Below, piece after piece: positions 47,821-61,045 of a stretch of DNA of 64,000 nucleotides (position 1 is the stretch's first letter; each line of letters starts with the position of its first letter). Below the pieces are notes generated by a model. The model did not search any database. It saw nothing but the letters and a program-made list of their open reading frames with translations, and was not told the DNA's origin. The stretch is from Tetrahymena elliotti 4EA (Eukaryota > Ciliophora > Oligohymenophorea > Hymenostomatida > Tetrahymenidae): NCBI GenBank assembly GCA_000231825.2, contig JH720304.1, positions 286,724 through 350,723 of the forward strand. Direction: 5' to 3'. A program made the translations under genes and the position numbers.

Positions 47821-49479
47821 ATTAAGTAAGTAATTCAAGAAGACCAAAGACAAAAGAAATCTTCTTAACTTTAATTTGAATACAATAGATTAAGAGTAAA
47901 ACTGGTAAATAAACATGCACCAATACCTATCTATCTATTATGTTAAAAGGAAAAACACAAGATTTTTTTATTTGTTATTAGAACTTCACTAAAACTTTAT
48001 AAAAATGGGGAATTACTTTTTAATCTTATTTGAAAATGTTATCTTATCAATAAATATAGTTTTATAATTTTTTATTTTAATCTAGTGAGCGAAATATGTA
48101 ATCAGTCTAACTCGAATTTTAAGAATAATTCCTATACAAAATTTTCATCTTAAATTTCAAGTATAAATTTTCTTTTTAATATTTATTTCCTCTTTAATTT
48201 TTACAGTAAAAAATTTGAAGATAGATATATAGATATGCATTTTGTTAAAAAAATATTAAAATACTTAAAGATTCTAGTTTACATGATTAATTTATCAGAT
48301 AGTTAGAATAAAATAATTATATTTCAAATATTTAGTATTAAATATAATCAATACTTTACACATGAGGTAAATATCTTTCTGGAATATGGCAAAAAGACAA
48401 AATTTTTACATTAAAATTCTTATTAAATGTATTAGAGCTATTAAAAGCTAATTTAATTAAACCATCCATATTTTTTTAAAAATGGAAGCTATAATCAAAA
48501 TTAAATAATTAAATAACCAGTTAAAAATATAAAATTAATTTGTTATCATTAGACTTTGTATTTTTAATATTTATCTTTAGTATCTTTAATGGTAGATGTA
48601 ACTTCAAAAAAAACTCCATAAAAACAAATATTATTTTTAGTTAATATAAATAAATAGATAGTTGGGGTGTATAAAGAATCTATTTACAAAAAGAAAAATG
48701 AGTCTTAATACTTTTATATTCAAAAATAAACAATTTCATGAAATGTATTTTTGATGTTTATTTTTGTTTTATTATAAATATTTTGCGATTTCCTTTCTTC
48801 AAAATTACAAATCTGTAAATGGTTAATTAAAAATTTTTTGCTGGTTTTCATAATTTTTAAAATTAAAATTTCTATTTTATAATTTATGGTAATACATTTA
48901 ATATTTGCTTGGATCATGTTAAATAAAAGCAATAAATCTACTGAAAATTCAAATAATTTGATTTATTTTATCTTTTTACTTGAATATTTTTTGTTTCTGA
49001 ATATAAAAGTAAAAGAAATCAATTTGATTTGATTTGGAAGAATTAATATCTTTACTTTTGGAGTAATATTGGTGTGCATCAATTTTTTTTCAAAACTCTT
49101 TTGGTGATATTATTAAATTTACCAATCAAAAAAATTAAAGATATTTCAAATAACTCTTTACGATTTCTTGACCAGTAAAGATTTTATTAAACAATTTGGA
49201 GCTTAATATCAAAATTAAAAAAAACTTATTACCAGAAACAATTCTTGATATTTCTGAAGTCTTTTCTATTATCTTATTTCTTTCAATCAATTTACTTACC
49301 TTGATATCAAAAACATTCAATACAATTAATAATGAGTTCTTGCTAATCTCGAAAAATTTTATTTTAGAAAAGAAAAAAATCTGCATTAGATATTTTCATT
49401 CTTTTTAGAAGCTTACACTTGTTAATTGACATTACTAGTATCACTTTTACACTTTCAATTTAAGTAACTAACTATTCTT

Positions 49480-51130
49480 TAGACATTTGAGAAGGAAAAA
49501 AATTTATATCAAAAGCAGTTCTTTCTATTTCAGTTCTTTTACTTATTAAATTGTTGATAAATTAGTAATCTAATCTTTTTTATTAATTATCTATCGTTTA
49601 AATATATTAGAACTTCTCTTTTGCTTGTTAATTAGTTTAAATATTAGTAATATATTTTTTTTAATTTTGTCAAAATAAGCACTTTTTATTGAATATTAAT
49701 TAAATTAAAATCCTTTAAGGATATTAGACTCACTTCTTTTTATTGAAGAAATCTTAGGTATTTTTGAGAAAAAAAAATATCACTTACTATATTCATTTAC
49801 TAATCAAAACTTAATAACCTCTTTCAATTTTATTAACCATTAATATTAGATTAACTTTTAATTAATTTTCAGAAGAAAAAAAAAATTACACTTGATATAT
49901 TCAGTCTATTTCAATACCTGTACTGGTTCGTCTATTAATATTATTTATTATCAATCTTTTCAAATATAATTTAGAGATTTTAGCTCTTAATTTAGTGAAA
50001 TCTTAGATGTTAAAAAAATTTGAATAAATAAACTATTTCTATTTCAAGTCTTACTTGATAATTAGTTGATGTATGTAATTTTTTCTTTGAAATGTTATCA
50101 TTTAGAAATTTTAGATAAAGCATTTAATTTGTAATATCTTAAACATTTTTGAAAAATATATTTAAAATAACATCAATTGTATTTCAATTCTTTGATTTTT
50201 TCTAAATTAATAGTATTTGTATTCTCTTTTATCATATCTATCATCCATGCTAAATATAAAATCCCAATTTTAGATAAAGTTTTTAACTTAAAAAATCTTA
50301 TGCGTTTTCAGAAATATTTTTTAGAATAGAAAAGATAACATAAATTAACTCTAATATTTTATCAAATTGATTAAAAACTAAACAAGTTATTAATCCACAA
50401 AAATATTTGAGAATATGTTTTAGAAAATAAAAAATCCGTCAATTTAAAATGCTTGTTTATCAAATGATAGTAATTAATTTTTTTGTGGTTATAGTAGTCT
50501 GAGCAAAATAATTAAAATTTTCAAATAAGTTTTAAATACATTAAATCTTAGACATTACTTTAAATGTATTAGATTTAAATAAATACATTTTATAAATATT
50601 ATAGTCTATATCAAATATTCTAAGCTTTTATTTACTATTTGCATCTATGTCTTTTATACACTAAATCTTAGAAACACTTTATAGCAAATTCAATACTTTT
50701 TAATCTTTATTTTTGTTTAAAAATAGACTAATATTTAAAAATTTAATGAGCTTTTTTTATTATAGAATTCACATACTTTATAAATTTATTTGATTGAAAT
50801 AAATCCATTTTAGAAAAAACTACCAAACATATTTACTAAAATTTTTATATTTACTACGATTTGTCAATTAAAATGTTCAAATACATTTTCATTTTATTAA
50901 TAAATGAGATTTTAGAAAATACTTTAAATTTATTTGATTGAAATAAATCAATTTTAGAAAAAATTAAAGTACATATCAAATATCTCTTTCACTCTTTTAT
51001 TCTTGTTAGCCACATATGATTCATAAAATAAAATTTTTTAAATGCATCTTTAAGACATGAAATCTTAAAATCCATTTTACTAAGATACATATCAAATATT
51101 AAAACTAAAACTTTATTTTGATATGAATTC
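49480..51130. repeat. field of degenerate repeats
   Basis: Loosely repeated blocks recur every 140-170 bp. The clearest pair is TTTATTTGATTGAAATAAAT followed by C(C/A)ATTTTAGAAAAAA at about 50783 and again at about 50930. Related TTTTAGAAA and TTTCAATTCTTT blocks lie to the left. Copies are too diverged to define a unit with confidence. Confidence 0.35.
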
Positions 51131-51499
51131 TTATATCTTTTTATTGAAACCATGAGATTTTGGAATCAAATAAAAAAATTAATTTTTTCTCAAACTTTTT
51201 AAATGACATTTTATTTATTTCAATTGTGAGTCAATGAAATCATAAATATTGAAAAAATTATTAAATTTTTGAAATCTTTTTTATTTAAAATTTATTAATT
51301 TTGAATAAAATACAACTTTTTAAGTTTAAATATTTTACATTTTAAAGAAATTAAGCAAGGAAGGTGTGCTGGATATACCTATTCATTCTACTTAAAGAAT
51401 AATCTTTATATATTTTCAAAATCAAATATTAATATTTCTTTATTATTTACTTTCTATCTAGTAGATTATCAAAATAAAATAGGGATATTTTTTAAGAAT

Positions 51500-54207
51500 A
51501 TGAACAAATAAATTCCTTAAAAAAAAGACTTTGAGTCAAAATATAACAAAGTGACATTTACAGAATAAGAAATAAATGTAATGAAAACTCCCCATGCAGT
51601 TATGAGCAACTAAAAGGGGTGGAAAAGGGATAGAGAAAGATCATAAGAAATAGATTATATGATGAAGCCATATTTTGGAACTGAAGAAACAGAGCTTTCT
51701 AAGTAAAGATATGTAGACGAACTCTAATAAATAGTCACAAAATGGAGTACTGAATTAGCTCAACAAATATTAGGAGTATCAGCTGAAGAAAGTAAGCAAG
51801 TAAATAAAAATAATTTATTTTAAAACAAATATATTTACAATCATTCTAATTATTTCAAGAATTTTTATCTTAATGTTAAAGTAAAATGGGTAAAGAAATT
51901 AAAAAATAAAGCATAATTCCTCTTGATAATGATTTTAAACAAATGAAAATGTTTTCTGCAATTGAAAAATTTCATTTTTTATTGATAAAAACTTAAGTTA
52001 ATTTAAATATTTTAAATAGTATGGTGCTAAATTATTGACTTTTGGATCTTCGATTTTAGGTGTTAGTTCTAAAAAAGGTGATATTGATATGGTATGTACA
52101 TGCCCCAATTTTATTAAAAGAAATCCTCATTTTGAAGAAGAATTGTGCTAAATTTTGCAAAATAATGAGCATGTTAAATAATTGTCAAATATTCGCACAG
52201 CAAAAGTACCAATCATTACATTTTAATACAAAGAGCAGGATATTGATATCTCTTTTGCTTAATTATAACTTCCATAATTACCTCCTACAATTGAAGAATA
52301 TGTTAGTGATGATTTACTTACAAATATGGAAGAAAGAGACATTCTTTCTTTAAGTGGTAGGAGATGCAACTAAGCTATAGTAAGAAGTGTTCCAAATTTA
52401 TAGAATTTTTAGATTACTTGCAGATTCATTAAATTATGGGCTCAGTCAAAAGGCCTATATGAAAACTCAATTGGATTTTTAGGTGGTATTAGTTGGGCTA
52501 TTTTAGTAGCTAAAATATGCTAAATGTTTCCTAATTATGAAGCAAACTAATTATTAGATGAATTTTTTTATTACTATTCTAACTGGGACTTTTCTAATAT
52601 TCATGTCTTACTAAATGATTACTATAACTAGAGAACACCTAAATGTAAAGCACCTTATTAATCTTATATTACTATTTTATAATAATTTTCTTAATATATT
52701 ACTCATATTTGTTTATATGTACAAGAACAACATGAAAATTTATTTTTAATTTCCTTATCTATTATTATGATTTCATTTCTTCAACAATCATACCTACCAT
52801 CTTTTTTTCTTATTTATTTTCTTTCAAATTCATTTAATCTACTAATACTACCTTATTTTAATTTACTAAAATATCTCAGAAAGAGCTATTACTCTTTACA
52901 TGAATGTTATGACAGCCTGTTATCCTGAATATAATTCTACAGAAAGGGTCAAAGAGATTACACTTTATATCATTAAATAAAGATTAAAGTAAAATTCACT
53001 AGATTAATTAGTCTTTTGTTAATTTTATTGTTTAAAAAAATTTAAAGATCTTTAATTAAAATTTTAATTTTTTATTGCATTTATAATGCTATTAAGCAAA
53101 TTGAATTTAAAATACTCTTAAGATATGTTTAATCAACATTTTACCTTTATTTTATTAAAGATTTTGCTAATAAAAAATGAAGCAAATGATAACTTTAAAT
53201 ATTTTTAAAACACATATTTGAATAAAAAATATATAATATATAATATAAAAAAGCGAAGCTAATGAATTAATTTAGAAAGAAATAAAGTACTAGTATAAAC
53301 ATTATAAAGATTTGTTGGTGAACTATGATTTTGTTAATAATTACTAAGTCTTTATAGAATATAGCTTGTAATTCCCAGAAAAAATCAAAACTTAGGTGAA
53401 TGATAAAGAGTTTGAAGATTTTATGAATTCTTCAAAGGTTAAAATTTTAAATCTGATTTAAAGATTATCTGAATCACGTCCTTTAGGAGTAGAATTTTGT
53501 CCTTGGCCTTAGTTCTTTTCAAAAACTTAGGTCTCTTTTAAAAAGATTTAAGTACTATACATCGGCATAAATGATAATTCGGAAGAAAAAAACTAAGACT
53601 TAGAAAAAGATTGCAAATAACAGATATAATCATTCTACTAACTTCTAAAGAACGAACAGAAATATTCGTAATAATTTAATTAATTATTTAAAAAACTGAT
53701 GATTTTTTGTTTATCAAAAATGTATCTACCCAAAAAAACAAACTGATGCTTTCTTAATTAAAGCAGAATAGCAAAGGGGATTAATTTAGGAAAATCAGCT
53801 GAAATTTTCTCTTTTATTGAAAATAAATCTTATCATTTTAAAAAACTCTAGAGCTTATTTGGAAAAATTTGATGTTGGTATGGACTGGATCAGTAACAAG
53901 GAAATCATAAAAAAAACATTTAAATTAACTCAAAACATTTACAATCCTATAATCCCTTAAGAAGAGCTGAATAAGCAAGATCTTTCGAAATATGAAGCAA
54001 CCATAAAAAAGAAATTAAAGCCAAATGATTAAGGATCAAGCCCAAACAATAGTGTAATAAAAATTAAAATACTAATAATAATCATATTAATTTAATTTAT
54101 AGGATTTAAAAGGTTCATCAACTGAATAAGACGAAGATCAACATTAACCTTAAGATGGGGAAGAAGAATAAGCAGAAGAGGATTGTGATATTAATGATTT
54201 CTATTGA
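51500..54207 (+). CDS. poly(A) polymerase
   Basis: Exons 51500-51799, 52020-52644, 52880-52988, 53254-53667, 53777-54053 and 54103-54207; phases join to 609 residues. The nucleotidyltransferase signature is clear: [19 protein letters not shown] (Asp121, Asp123) and the third acidic pair in QDIDISFA (Asp174, Asp176). The central domain follows: [33 protein letters not shown] and [15 protein letters not shown], the equivalent of the PAYPxxNST block of canonical poly(A) polymerases. An RNA-binding-like domain comes next (CPWPQFFSK ... VLYIGIN). The last exon is a Gln/Glu/Asp-rich acidic tail. The enzyme adds poly(A) to mRNA 3' ends in the nucleus. Family is secure; the join at 53667/53777 is chosen by phase and is the weakest. 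Confidence 0.9.
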
Positions 54208-56314
54208 ATAAAGGTTTCAAACTACAGAATTAAATTAGAGAAAAAAATTATTTTTTTAAAAACATTTAAATATATTTATTAATTTTAATTGAACATTTTT
54301 AATCTTTAATAAAATTTTTTATAAATTTACAAATTGTGTTTGTTTGTTTTTTTTATTTGTTTTGATGTACATTTTATGCTAAAAAGCAAATTATTAATTT
54401 TGTCAGGATTTAAAAAATATTAAACATTCAAAAATAAATAACTTTTTTAAAAATTAAAATAAATCTAAATAATGGAAATGTAAATTTTATGAATACCAAT
54501 TTGTCTATTAACTATCAAATATTTGTGTAAAAAATGTAGATGAAATTGCTTTTTTGATGAATTTTATATTCATCTGTCCAGTCAATAAAAATTTTTTAAT
54601 AACCTAATTTGATAAATTTTATTATGAATTTAGTAATAAACAAAAAAAATTAAAATAACAGAAAAATAATATATTTGATAAACGCTTTGTAAATTCAGCT
54701 TATTAATTTTTTCAAGAGTATATTCCTTTTAAAGTAAAAAGTGCTTCATTTTACTTTTTTTCTCAAAAAGATTACACTTTTTTAATTTTTTTATATCAGA
54801 GTTGATGATATTAAGAAATCATGAAAAAACGCTAAATTATAAAGCTATTATCATGATTAGTTACAACATTTTCTAAAGATTTTTCAACATTGAGTATAAG
54901 TTCTATATAAAATAAAAATATTCTACTTAATTATTTTGAGTATATTTTTAGAATTATTTCTATTTAATCTTTTCTTCCAGCAGTTTTTTGTTGCTATTTA
55001 AAAACATTTCTCTAACTACAATAATCAAGTATTATTTGTTCTTAAAAATATCATAAAAAATTAAATATATACATCAAAATTTTTTCTTAGAGCTTTTTTC
55101 ATGACATTTGAAAAGAAAATAAGAATGCTAATTATTTTTGGTTTAAAATGTAGAACATTACTTTTTTAAATTTTTGATCAGATTATGAAAACATAAAGTG
55201 ATATAACTGAATGATGTAATGTTTTTTAAGTGATTAAGTATATTAATTTATACAAATAAATATGTAAGTGAAGAAATTATAAAGGAGTAAATTAATATTT
55301 GAATATATTTATTATGTGATTAGTTAGTTGTCTAATTTCTTAAATAAATAAATTTATTATTATTTTAAATGTCTATTATTATATTATGATAAATATAGTA
55401 GTCTATTTTATTTTCAAAACATTATTTGAAAAGGAAAAAGCTTGTTGTTAAAATATTCCATCTGTGTAATAAAGAGATAGTATATTATTTTGGTTCTTGT
55501 TTTCTGTGATGAGCTTTGTTTTTATTAATATTGCTTAGAATTGTTATTTTGTTGATAAATTAAGATGAATATTTTCATGTTTCATTTTACCACTTCTTTT
55601 GAAGAAAGAAACTTTAATCTTAGATTTTAATTAATTGATCCCATTTGAATGGCTTGATAGAATCTTAGATAATTGTGATTTAATTAGAATCTATATAAGG
55701 TATTTTTTTTTTGATTTCGATAATAGATTTATATAAATTGTTAAATCTGTTCGCGTTCTGTAAACTAACAGATAAATTTTAGTAATCTAATTAATTTTGC
55801 CTTATGAGTGATATGAAGAAATGGTTTTCTATTATTTTTGGTTTAAAATTTTTTGTTTTAATTTACATTTTGTAAATTGTATTGAGAGGTTACTCTTGTT
55901 AATAAATATGAGATTTTTAATATATTTTTATTATTATTGATAGGTATTTTGAAATATTCTTATATCGGCTCTCCTTAGCACTAAAATAAGTAAGGACTAA
56001 GACGATATTCACTTCTATTTTTCTTAATTAATGTTTCTGTCAATCAAGTAATAAGTTAGAAAGATTATATCAGTATTCATCATCAATCCTAGAAGTTATT
56101 TAAAAATTTATTAATTTTAAAAATGCTCATTTAAATCAACTTTTATGAGTAAAATGGTTTGGTGGTAGCTAGCTACTTTGCTGTAAAAATTCTTTTAGAA
56201 TTTTAGCAATTAGCTGCTTGCTTAATCGGATTGTATTATTTTTGTTTCTTTAAATATTTATTTAAATTTCTTTTAATACTTTTTTTTGGGGGTATTGATT
56301 ACAAAAGTAAGTAT
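54208..56314. other. AT-rich intergenic stretch
   Basis: No protein gene found. It contains the hairpin at 55962-56008. Confidence 0.45.
55962..56008. other. hairpin, unusually GC-rich for this region
   Basis: ATATCG (55962-55967) pairs with CGATAT (56003-56008), and CTTAG (55974-55978) pairs with CTAAG (55997-56001), enclosing an 18-base loop. It lies 300 bases downstream of the minus-strand stop at 56315. It could be a small RNA or a chance palindrome. Confidence 0.25.
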
Positions 56315-57115
56315 TCAATTATAGTAGAAATATTCATAGCAATATTACTGGCTAAGAGAGCGTGGAGCTTACTAACATATGTTGATAGCTGGAGTGATGT
56401 TTTATCTTCTCTTAACAAGGATTGAACTAAATTGGAGAGATAACTAGCTGTTCAAAGAGCTGGTAGTAGAAATACTTTCTAAGCAATTTATTGTGCCTTG
56501 TGATTTATCTTTTTGGAAGCCACAATTTTATGGATTTTCTCTTTCTTCTTTACTATCTTCAAATGAAGACTCGTGATCATCATATTCCATTTCATTCTCT
56601 ACCTCAAGGTTGTTGCTGTTCGATTTATTGTTTTCTGATAATTGTATTTGTTGATTTTCTTCTTCCATTTCTCTTTTGCTTTGATAGACATCTTCTTCGT
56701 CGCTCTGTTAATTTGATAATATGACTGATGATATTACTTAACTTTTGATTTTTTAATAGTAGTCCATTTATTTCTACATCGGATCAGTTACATAAATCTA
56801 ATTTTCATCAAGAAAATTGTGAATTCTCATTTCTACTTCATCCATATTCCAGCGCTATTTCATTTCTTAAGTGAAATTCTTAAGTAGATGTAGTGTTCTC
56901 CCTTTTTTTTAATTTTTAAAGCTTTCTGTGTTAAAGTTATCACTAACAGTGTATATATTTTAATGTTGGAGTTGCTCAGCTTGTTACAAAGGGTTCTCAG
57001 GCAATTATACTTCATTTTTATTTATCTATTCTTTACAACACTCAGTTTCAGATAACCAGTTACTATTTTCAGGGTCATCAAAGATGAGACTATTAGGATA
57101 TATCGATTACTCCAT
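56315..57115 (-). CDS. acidic unidentified protein, paralog of the one at 47086
   Basis: A single open frame of 266 codons plus TGA; the ATG at 57115 gives MEQSIYPNSLIF. A basic helix, NQKKGRTLHLLKNFTQEM, is followed by KQRWNMDEVEMRI and the motif NFLDENQIYVTDPMQKQ, then YYQ, shared with the 127-residue protein at 47086-47469. The second half is very acidic and polar (QQSDEEDVY, EVENEMEYDDHESSFEDSKE), followed by a basic tail. No membrane segment or signal peptide. The mix of a basic helix and an acidic region would suit a nuclear regulator, but no known domain is recognised. Standard-code frames at 56231-56425 and 56491-56724 are antisense shadows of this gene. Confidence 0.7.
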
Positions 57116-60100
57116 TCTTATTTACTGGCTTTCTTGATTATTAATTAGTTGTTAAATATTTGTTATTTTATTTTTTTTAGTATTAGCAAAATTAGTTTTA
57201 TTGATTTAGTTTTTGTGAATGATTTATTAATTTTTTTTATTGTTAGTTTGTAAATATGTTAGTTAATTAAGGATTTTGTTCCTATAAATACACTTTTATT
57301 ATTTTTTGATCTGTTTTTTATATTCAAACAAACAAGCAAAAAAACTCACTTAATAACTCAATCGCTCACTCACGCTGAATATTTATTTTCAAAAGTGCAA
57401 AACTACTCAGTTATATGTGTAAATAGCGAATTTAATAATTATTAAGTCAGATGAATAATTGGATTACTTTTAATTCAGCTCTTTATTATTTTTTTGTGTG
57501 TCTTTTTTAGATTTAAAATTGATTATAAACCTTCTACTTTATATTAAAACTTAAAAGGGTGATTGATTGATTAATTGAATTATTGACATGACTATTTTAA
57601 ATTAACTTTCTCTTTTTAATTTTCTTTTGTTATATAAGCTATTGTTTAGAGTATTAAAGTTACAGTAATAACCGGCTTCACCCTTCCTTACTTACAATAT
57701 TTAATTAGAAATTTCTTTGTTTAGATTTTATACTGATTGATTGATACAATTTAAAAATTTTGTGAAGTGATGATTAAAATGCTAAAGAAAGATATTTATT
57801 ACATCGCTTTTATAATTACATTCTTGAATTTGTTTTTTGTAAGTGTAAATCTTTTTACCACCAAATAGATTTTTAAGAATTTGAGTTAAAATATTAAACA
57901 GTAAAATCAATCTTATTTTTTATTAATGAATGAATGGTAAATAGCAAAACAAGGAAAAGGGAATTCAAATTATATCAATAAGGGTGAAAACTGTATTGTT
58001 AGTTCTTTGACTTTGAAACATTTGTTCTTAATGATTTACCCACCCCAATTTATTTAATTTTACTTTCATGAATGAATATTAGATATTGTCACTCTCTTAG
58101 TAGTATTATTATTGCATTAATGAAGCATGAAAAAAATATATAAATAAAAGAGAATATAACACCCACCATTGATTGTTACCCCAAAGTAGCCCGAGGCTAC
58201 TTTGGGGTAACAATCAATGTTGGGTGTTATATTCTCTAATAAAAAGCATTTAAATTTCAAAAAACAATAAAATCCACCCAAATATTTAACAAAAGCAAAT
58301 TAATCTAGCAGTTGATTTACTCTTTTATAATTTTGAATTCAATTTCTGATTTTTTTCTCCTTTCACATTTTTTAACTTTTTGAGTTCTTTTATAATCATT
58401 AAAAATTAAAAGAAAATTTGTTTAGCATGAATTCAAGCTTCTTTTAAGTGGCTCTCAAGAGGATGAAATTTATATCTATTTCTTGCAGTTAAATGAAATT
58501 TACTTCAAAAAAGAAGCAATTTATAGCCATTTAATTATAAATTAAAAAGAAAAAAAATCATCTATCTCACAAATTTAATTATTTTTCAGACAGTACCGTA
58601 AGCAAGATATGTAATTTGATTGTTATTCCCTTCTAGCTAGTAAATAATATCTCCATATTTCAAAATAATTCAATCTTTCAAAAACTTATCTCTCATTTTT
58701 AAAGTCATTATTTTAACCTGGCTATACTTGAAATCCATTAAATTTTATTTGATAAATACTATTATTATACTATCTCTGATCTATCTATCTTTATTTAAAA
58801 GAAATGAAACAACTCTGTATTTTCTAAAAAATAATTTAATACATTTTCTGATATTTGTTTTTATGGCATGATTTTCTAAGTTTGGATATAAATTACTTTG
58901 TTTAAACTCTCTCTAAATAATTCTTGAAGTATTTTTTAAATTTTAACTTTCATAGAAAAAATACTAAATTTTCTCTTTTCTTGCTTTTGTTTTCAATTGA
59001 AAAAGCTAAATTGTTAGCTCTTAGTACCAAAACCAGTAAATCTTATTATCTCAACTAACTTTCAAGTAAATTATTTTTAAAAAACTCTCTATAATTTACT
59101 AATGAATTTAAATTCGCACTGGACGGACTTCAATGCTAAACTTATTTAAATAAATTTCCAATTTTTTAAATAAATAGCAATTTGAAGTTTTTGCTTATCT
59201 TCCTTCAATGATTAAATTATTCCCTTCCAATCCATTTTTTGTAATTTCAGAAATCTAAAAAACTTATCAAAAAAAAACTCTAATAAGATATATTTTAATA
59301 AATGTAAATTAAATTTGGTAATATCAGTAATCTAAATTAATTTCATTAAAAAATTCAAGATTATTTAAAGCCAAATAACGAATAAATACAATTTTCCTAC
59401 TCAACTTCTAATCACATAATACAGATTACAATTAATTTTAATTTTATCAAACAAATTCTGTTATGAAATAATAATTTCGTCTAGTATTAACGAAATTTTT
59501 TCATCTGTAAAATACCTTACTTCTTTACCATTCAAATATATTTTAATTAATTAATTATGAGACCTCTTTGAAAAGTATTTTAAGAGGTTTTGAAGCCTAA
59601 GCTTATATTTTTTTAAATTAGTTTTCTCTTTCTATAATTCAGAAATTCATTCTAAACAAGTGATTTTTATTTGTCTAGTTTTCTGTCCATGAAAAGAAAG
59701 TTAAAAAAATCATAGAGTCTAAGCTAAATCAATTATTAGTATGAAATAAAATCCAAACTATCTATTTCGAAATAGGTATATTAATAACCTCTATTTTGAG
59801 ATGGCAGGAAGTAATATACTTCATGAATAATTATTAGCTTGAAAAGACTCCATTAAAGATTCTTTATATTTTTATTTAATCTTAATATTTATCTGTAGTT
59901 TATTGAAAAAAGAGTTTCTTCAACTATTTATTTTCAATTTTCTCTTCATTTAATTTTTTTAGTAAAAAGAAAAAAATAATTTTATTCAAGTTGGATTTTC
60001 TAATAATTTGACTCAAATTCATTAAGCAAAAGCTCGTTATTATTCAAAATTTAATCCCCCATTTCAAATATTCAAAAGATATTTAATTTTAAATTCTCAG

Positions 60101-61045
60101 CTTTCTAGAAACAGTGTAGGTAAAAAAAAGCTTTACATTTTGAAACTTCTTTATTTCTCTATCCCTAATAAGCATAATTTACTTTAATTTTCTTTATTAT
60201 TTGAAAAAAGCCAAAAAAAAAGTAAAATCTAAAGAAGATCCAAATTTTTTTATATTTTTAGTCAGATTATTCATTTTTTTCTTTTTGAAATTTTAACTTA
60301 AATACTGCCTTTTAAAATCAAATAAAAACAATTTTATATTTTAGAATTAAAATGGTCAATACATTTTTACAATTGTTAAATAAAAATCTTAAGAAGCAAC
60401 AATAAATATTAAATCATTCTTCTTTAATTGTTTCTTTTAGTTTAATTATTTGTTTTTTATTTTGAAATTTACTATCTTAAAAGCTAATTTTTAAAAATAA
60501 AATGAGAAAAAGATCTGGTTATTTTAGAACTAAAATGGCCTCTCTCTAAATTTTAATAATTCACTAATACTTCCTTTTATTTAACTATTTGCTAATACAA
60601 ATAATTAATCTAAATATTACCTATTCTTTAATAAAAATTTATTATTTGTTTAAAATTTAGTTGAGGATTAAGTATATTAACTTGTTGAATGAAATATTGT
60701 TAAAACATGAGAAATAATAAAACTGTAAAGCTAATTATAATTTTGATATTAGATTTCAGAATTCTTTTTCTATTTTAAATTTTAGTATTTTTAGAATAAA
60801 CAAAAAATTAATGAAATATTTTTTATTTCTTTAAGCATTTCTTTTAATTCAGTTTAAAAATTGAAGAAAATAATTTTAAGCACTTGAAATTACTAGAAAA
60901 ATTACAAAATAAACAATATAAAGATCCAAAAAATAATATTGGTTTTTTTAGATTACTTAGAAATAATATTGAATATTTAAAATAAGATTACACAATATTA
61001 TTAAAGGTTATTAGTTTTTGAATGGTATTTATTGAATAATTAATT
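57116..61045. other. long AT-rich intergenic stretch
   Basis: No protein gene supported. It contains the inverted-repeat element at 58149-58237. From about 58900 to 60600 short runs recur irregularly, such as TTTTCTCTT and AAAGAAAAAAA, like the degenerate field at 49480-51130. Confidence 0.45.
58149..58237. mobile_element. 89-bp MITE-like palindrome
   Basis: Arms of 43 bp (58149-58191 and 58195-58237) are inverted copies with one mismatch, around a 3-bp centre. The ends are AGAGAATATAACACCC and GGGTGTTATATTCTCT. AATAAA lies on both sides (58143-58148 and 58238-58243) and may be the target duplication. The element has a C/G-rich centre quite unlike the surrounding DNA and carries no gene. It is unrelated in sequence to the elements at 4601 and 9839. 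Confidence 0.65.

Larger units (their letters stand above)
47470..51499. other. long AT-rich intergenic stretch with a hairpin element and degenerate repeats
   Basis: No protein gene supported on either strand. It holds the structured element at 47764-47820 and the degenerate repeat field at about 49480-51130. Short frames at 48720-48932 and 49135-49408 have the composition of non-coding DNA. Confidence 0.45.

Noticed and set aside
56231..56724. Two plus-strand frames of 64 and 77 residues
   Set aside because: Both are antisense to the open frame 56315-57115, which is much longer and carries a shared motif.
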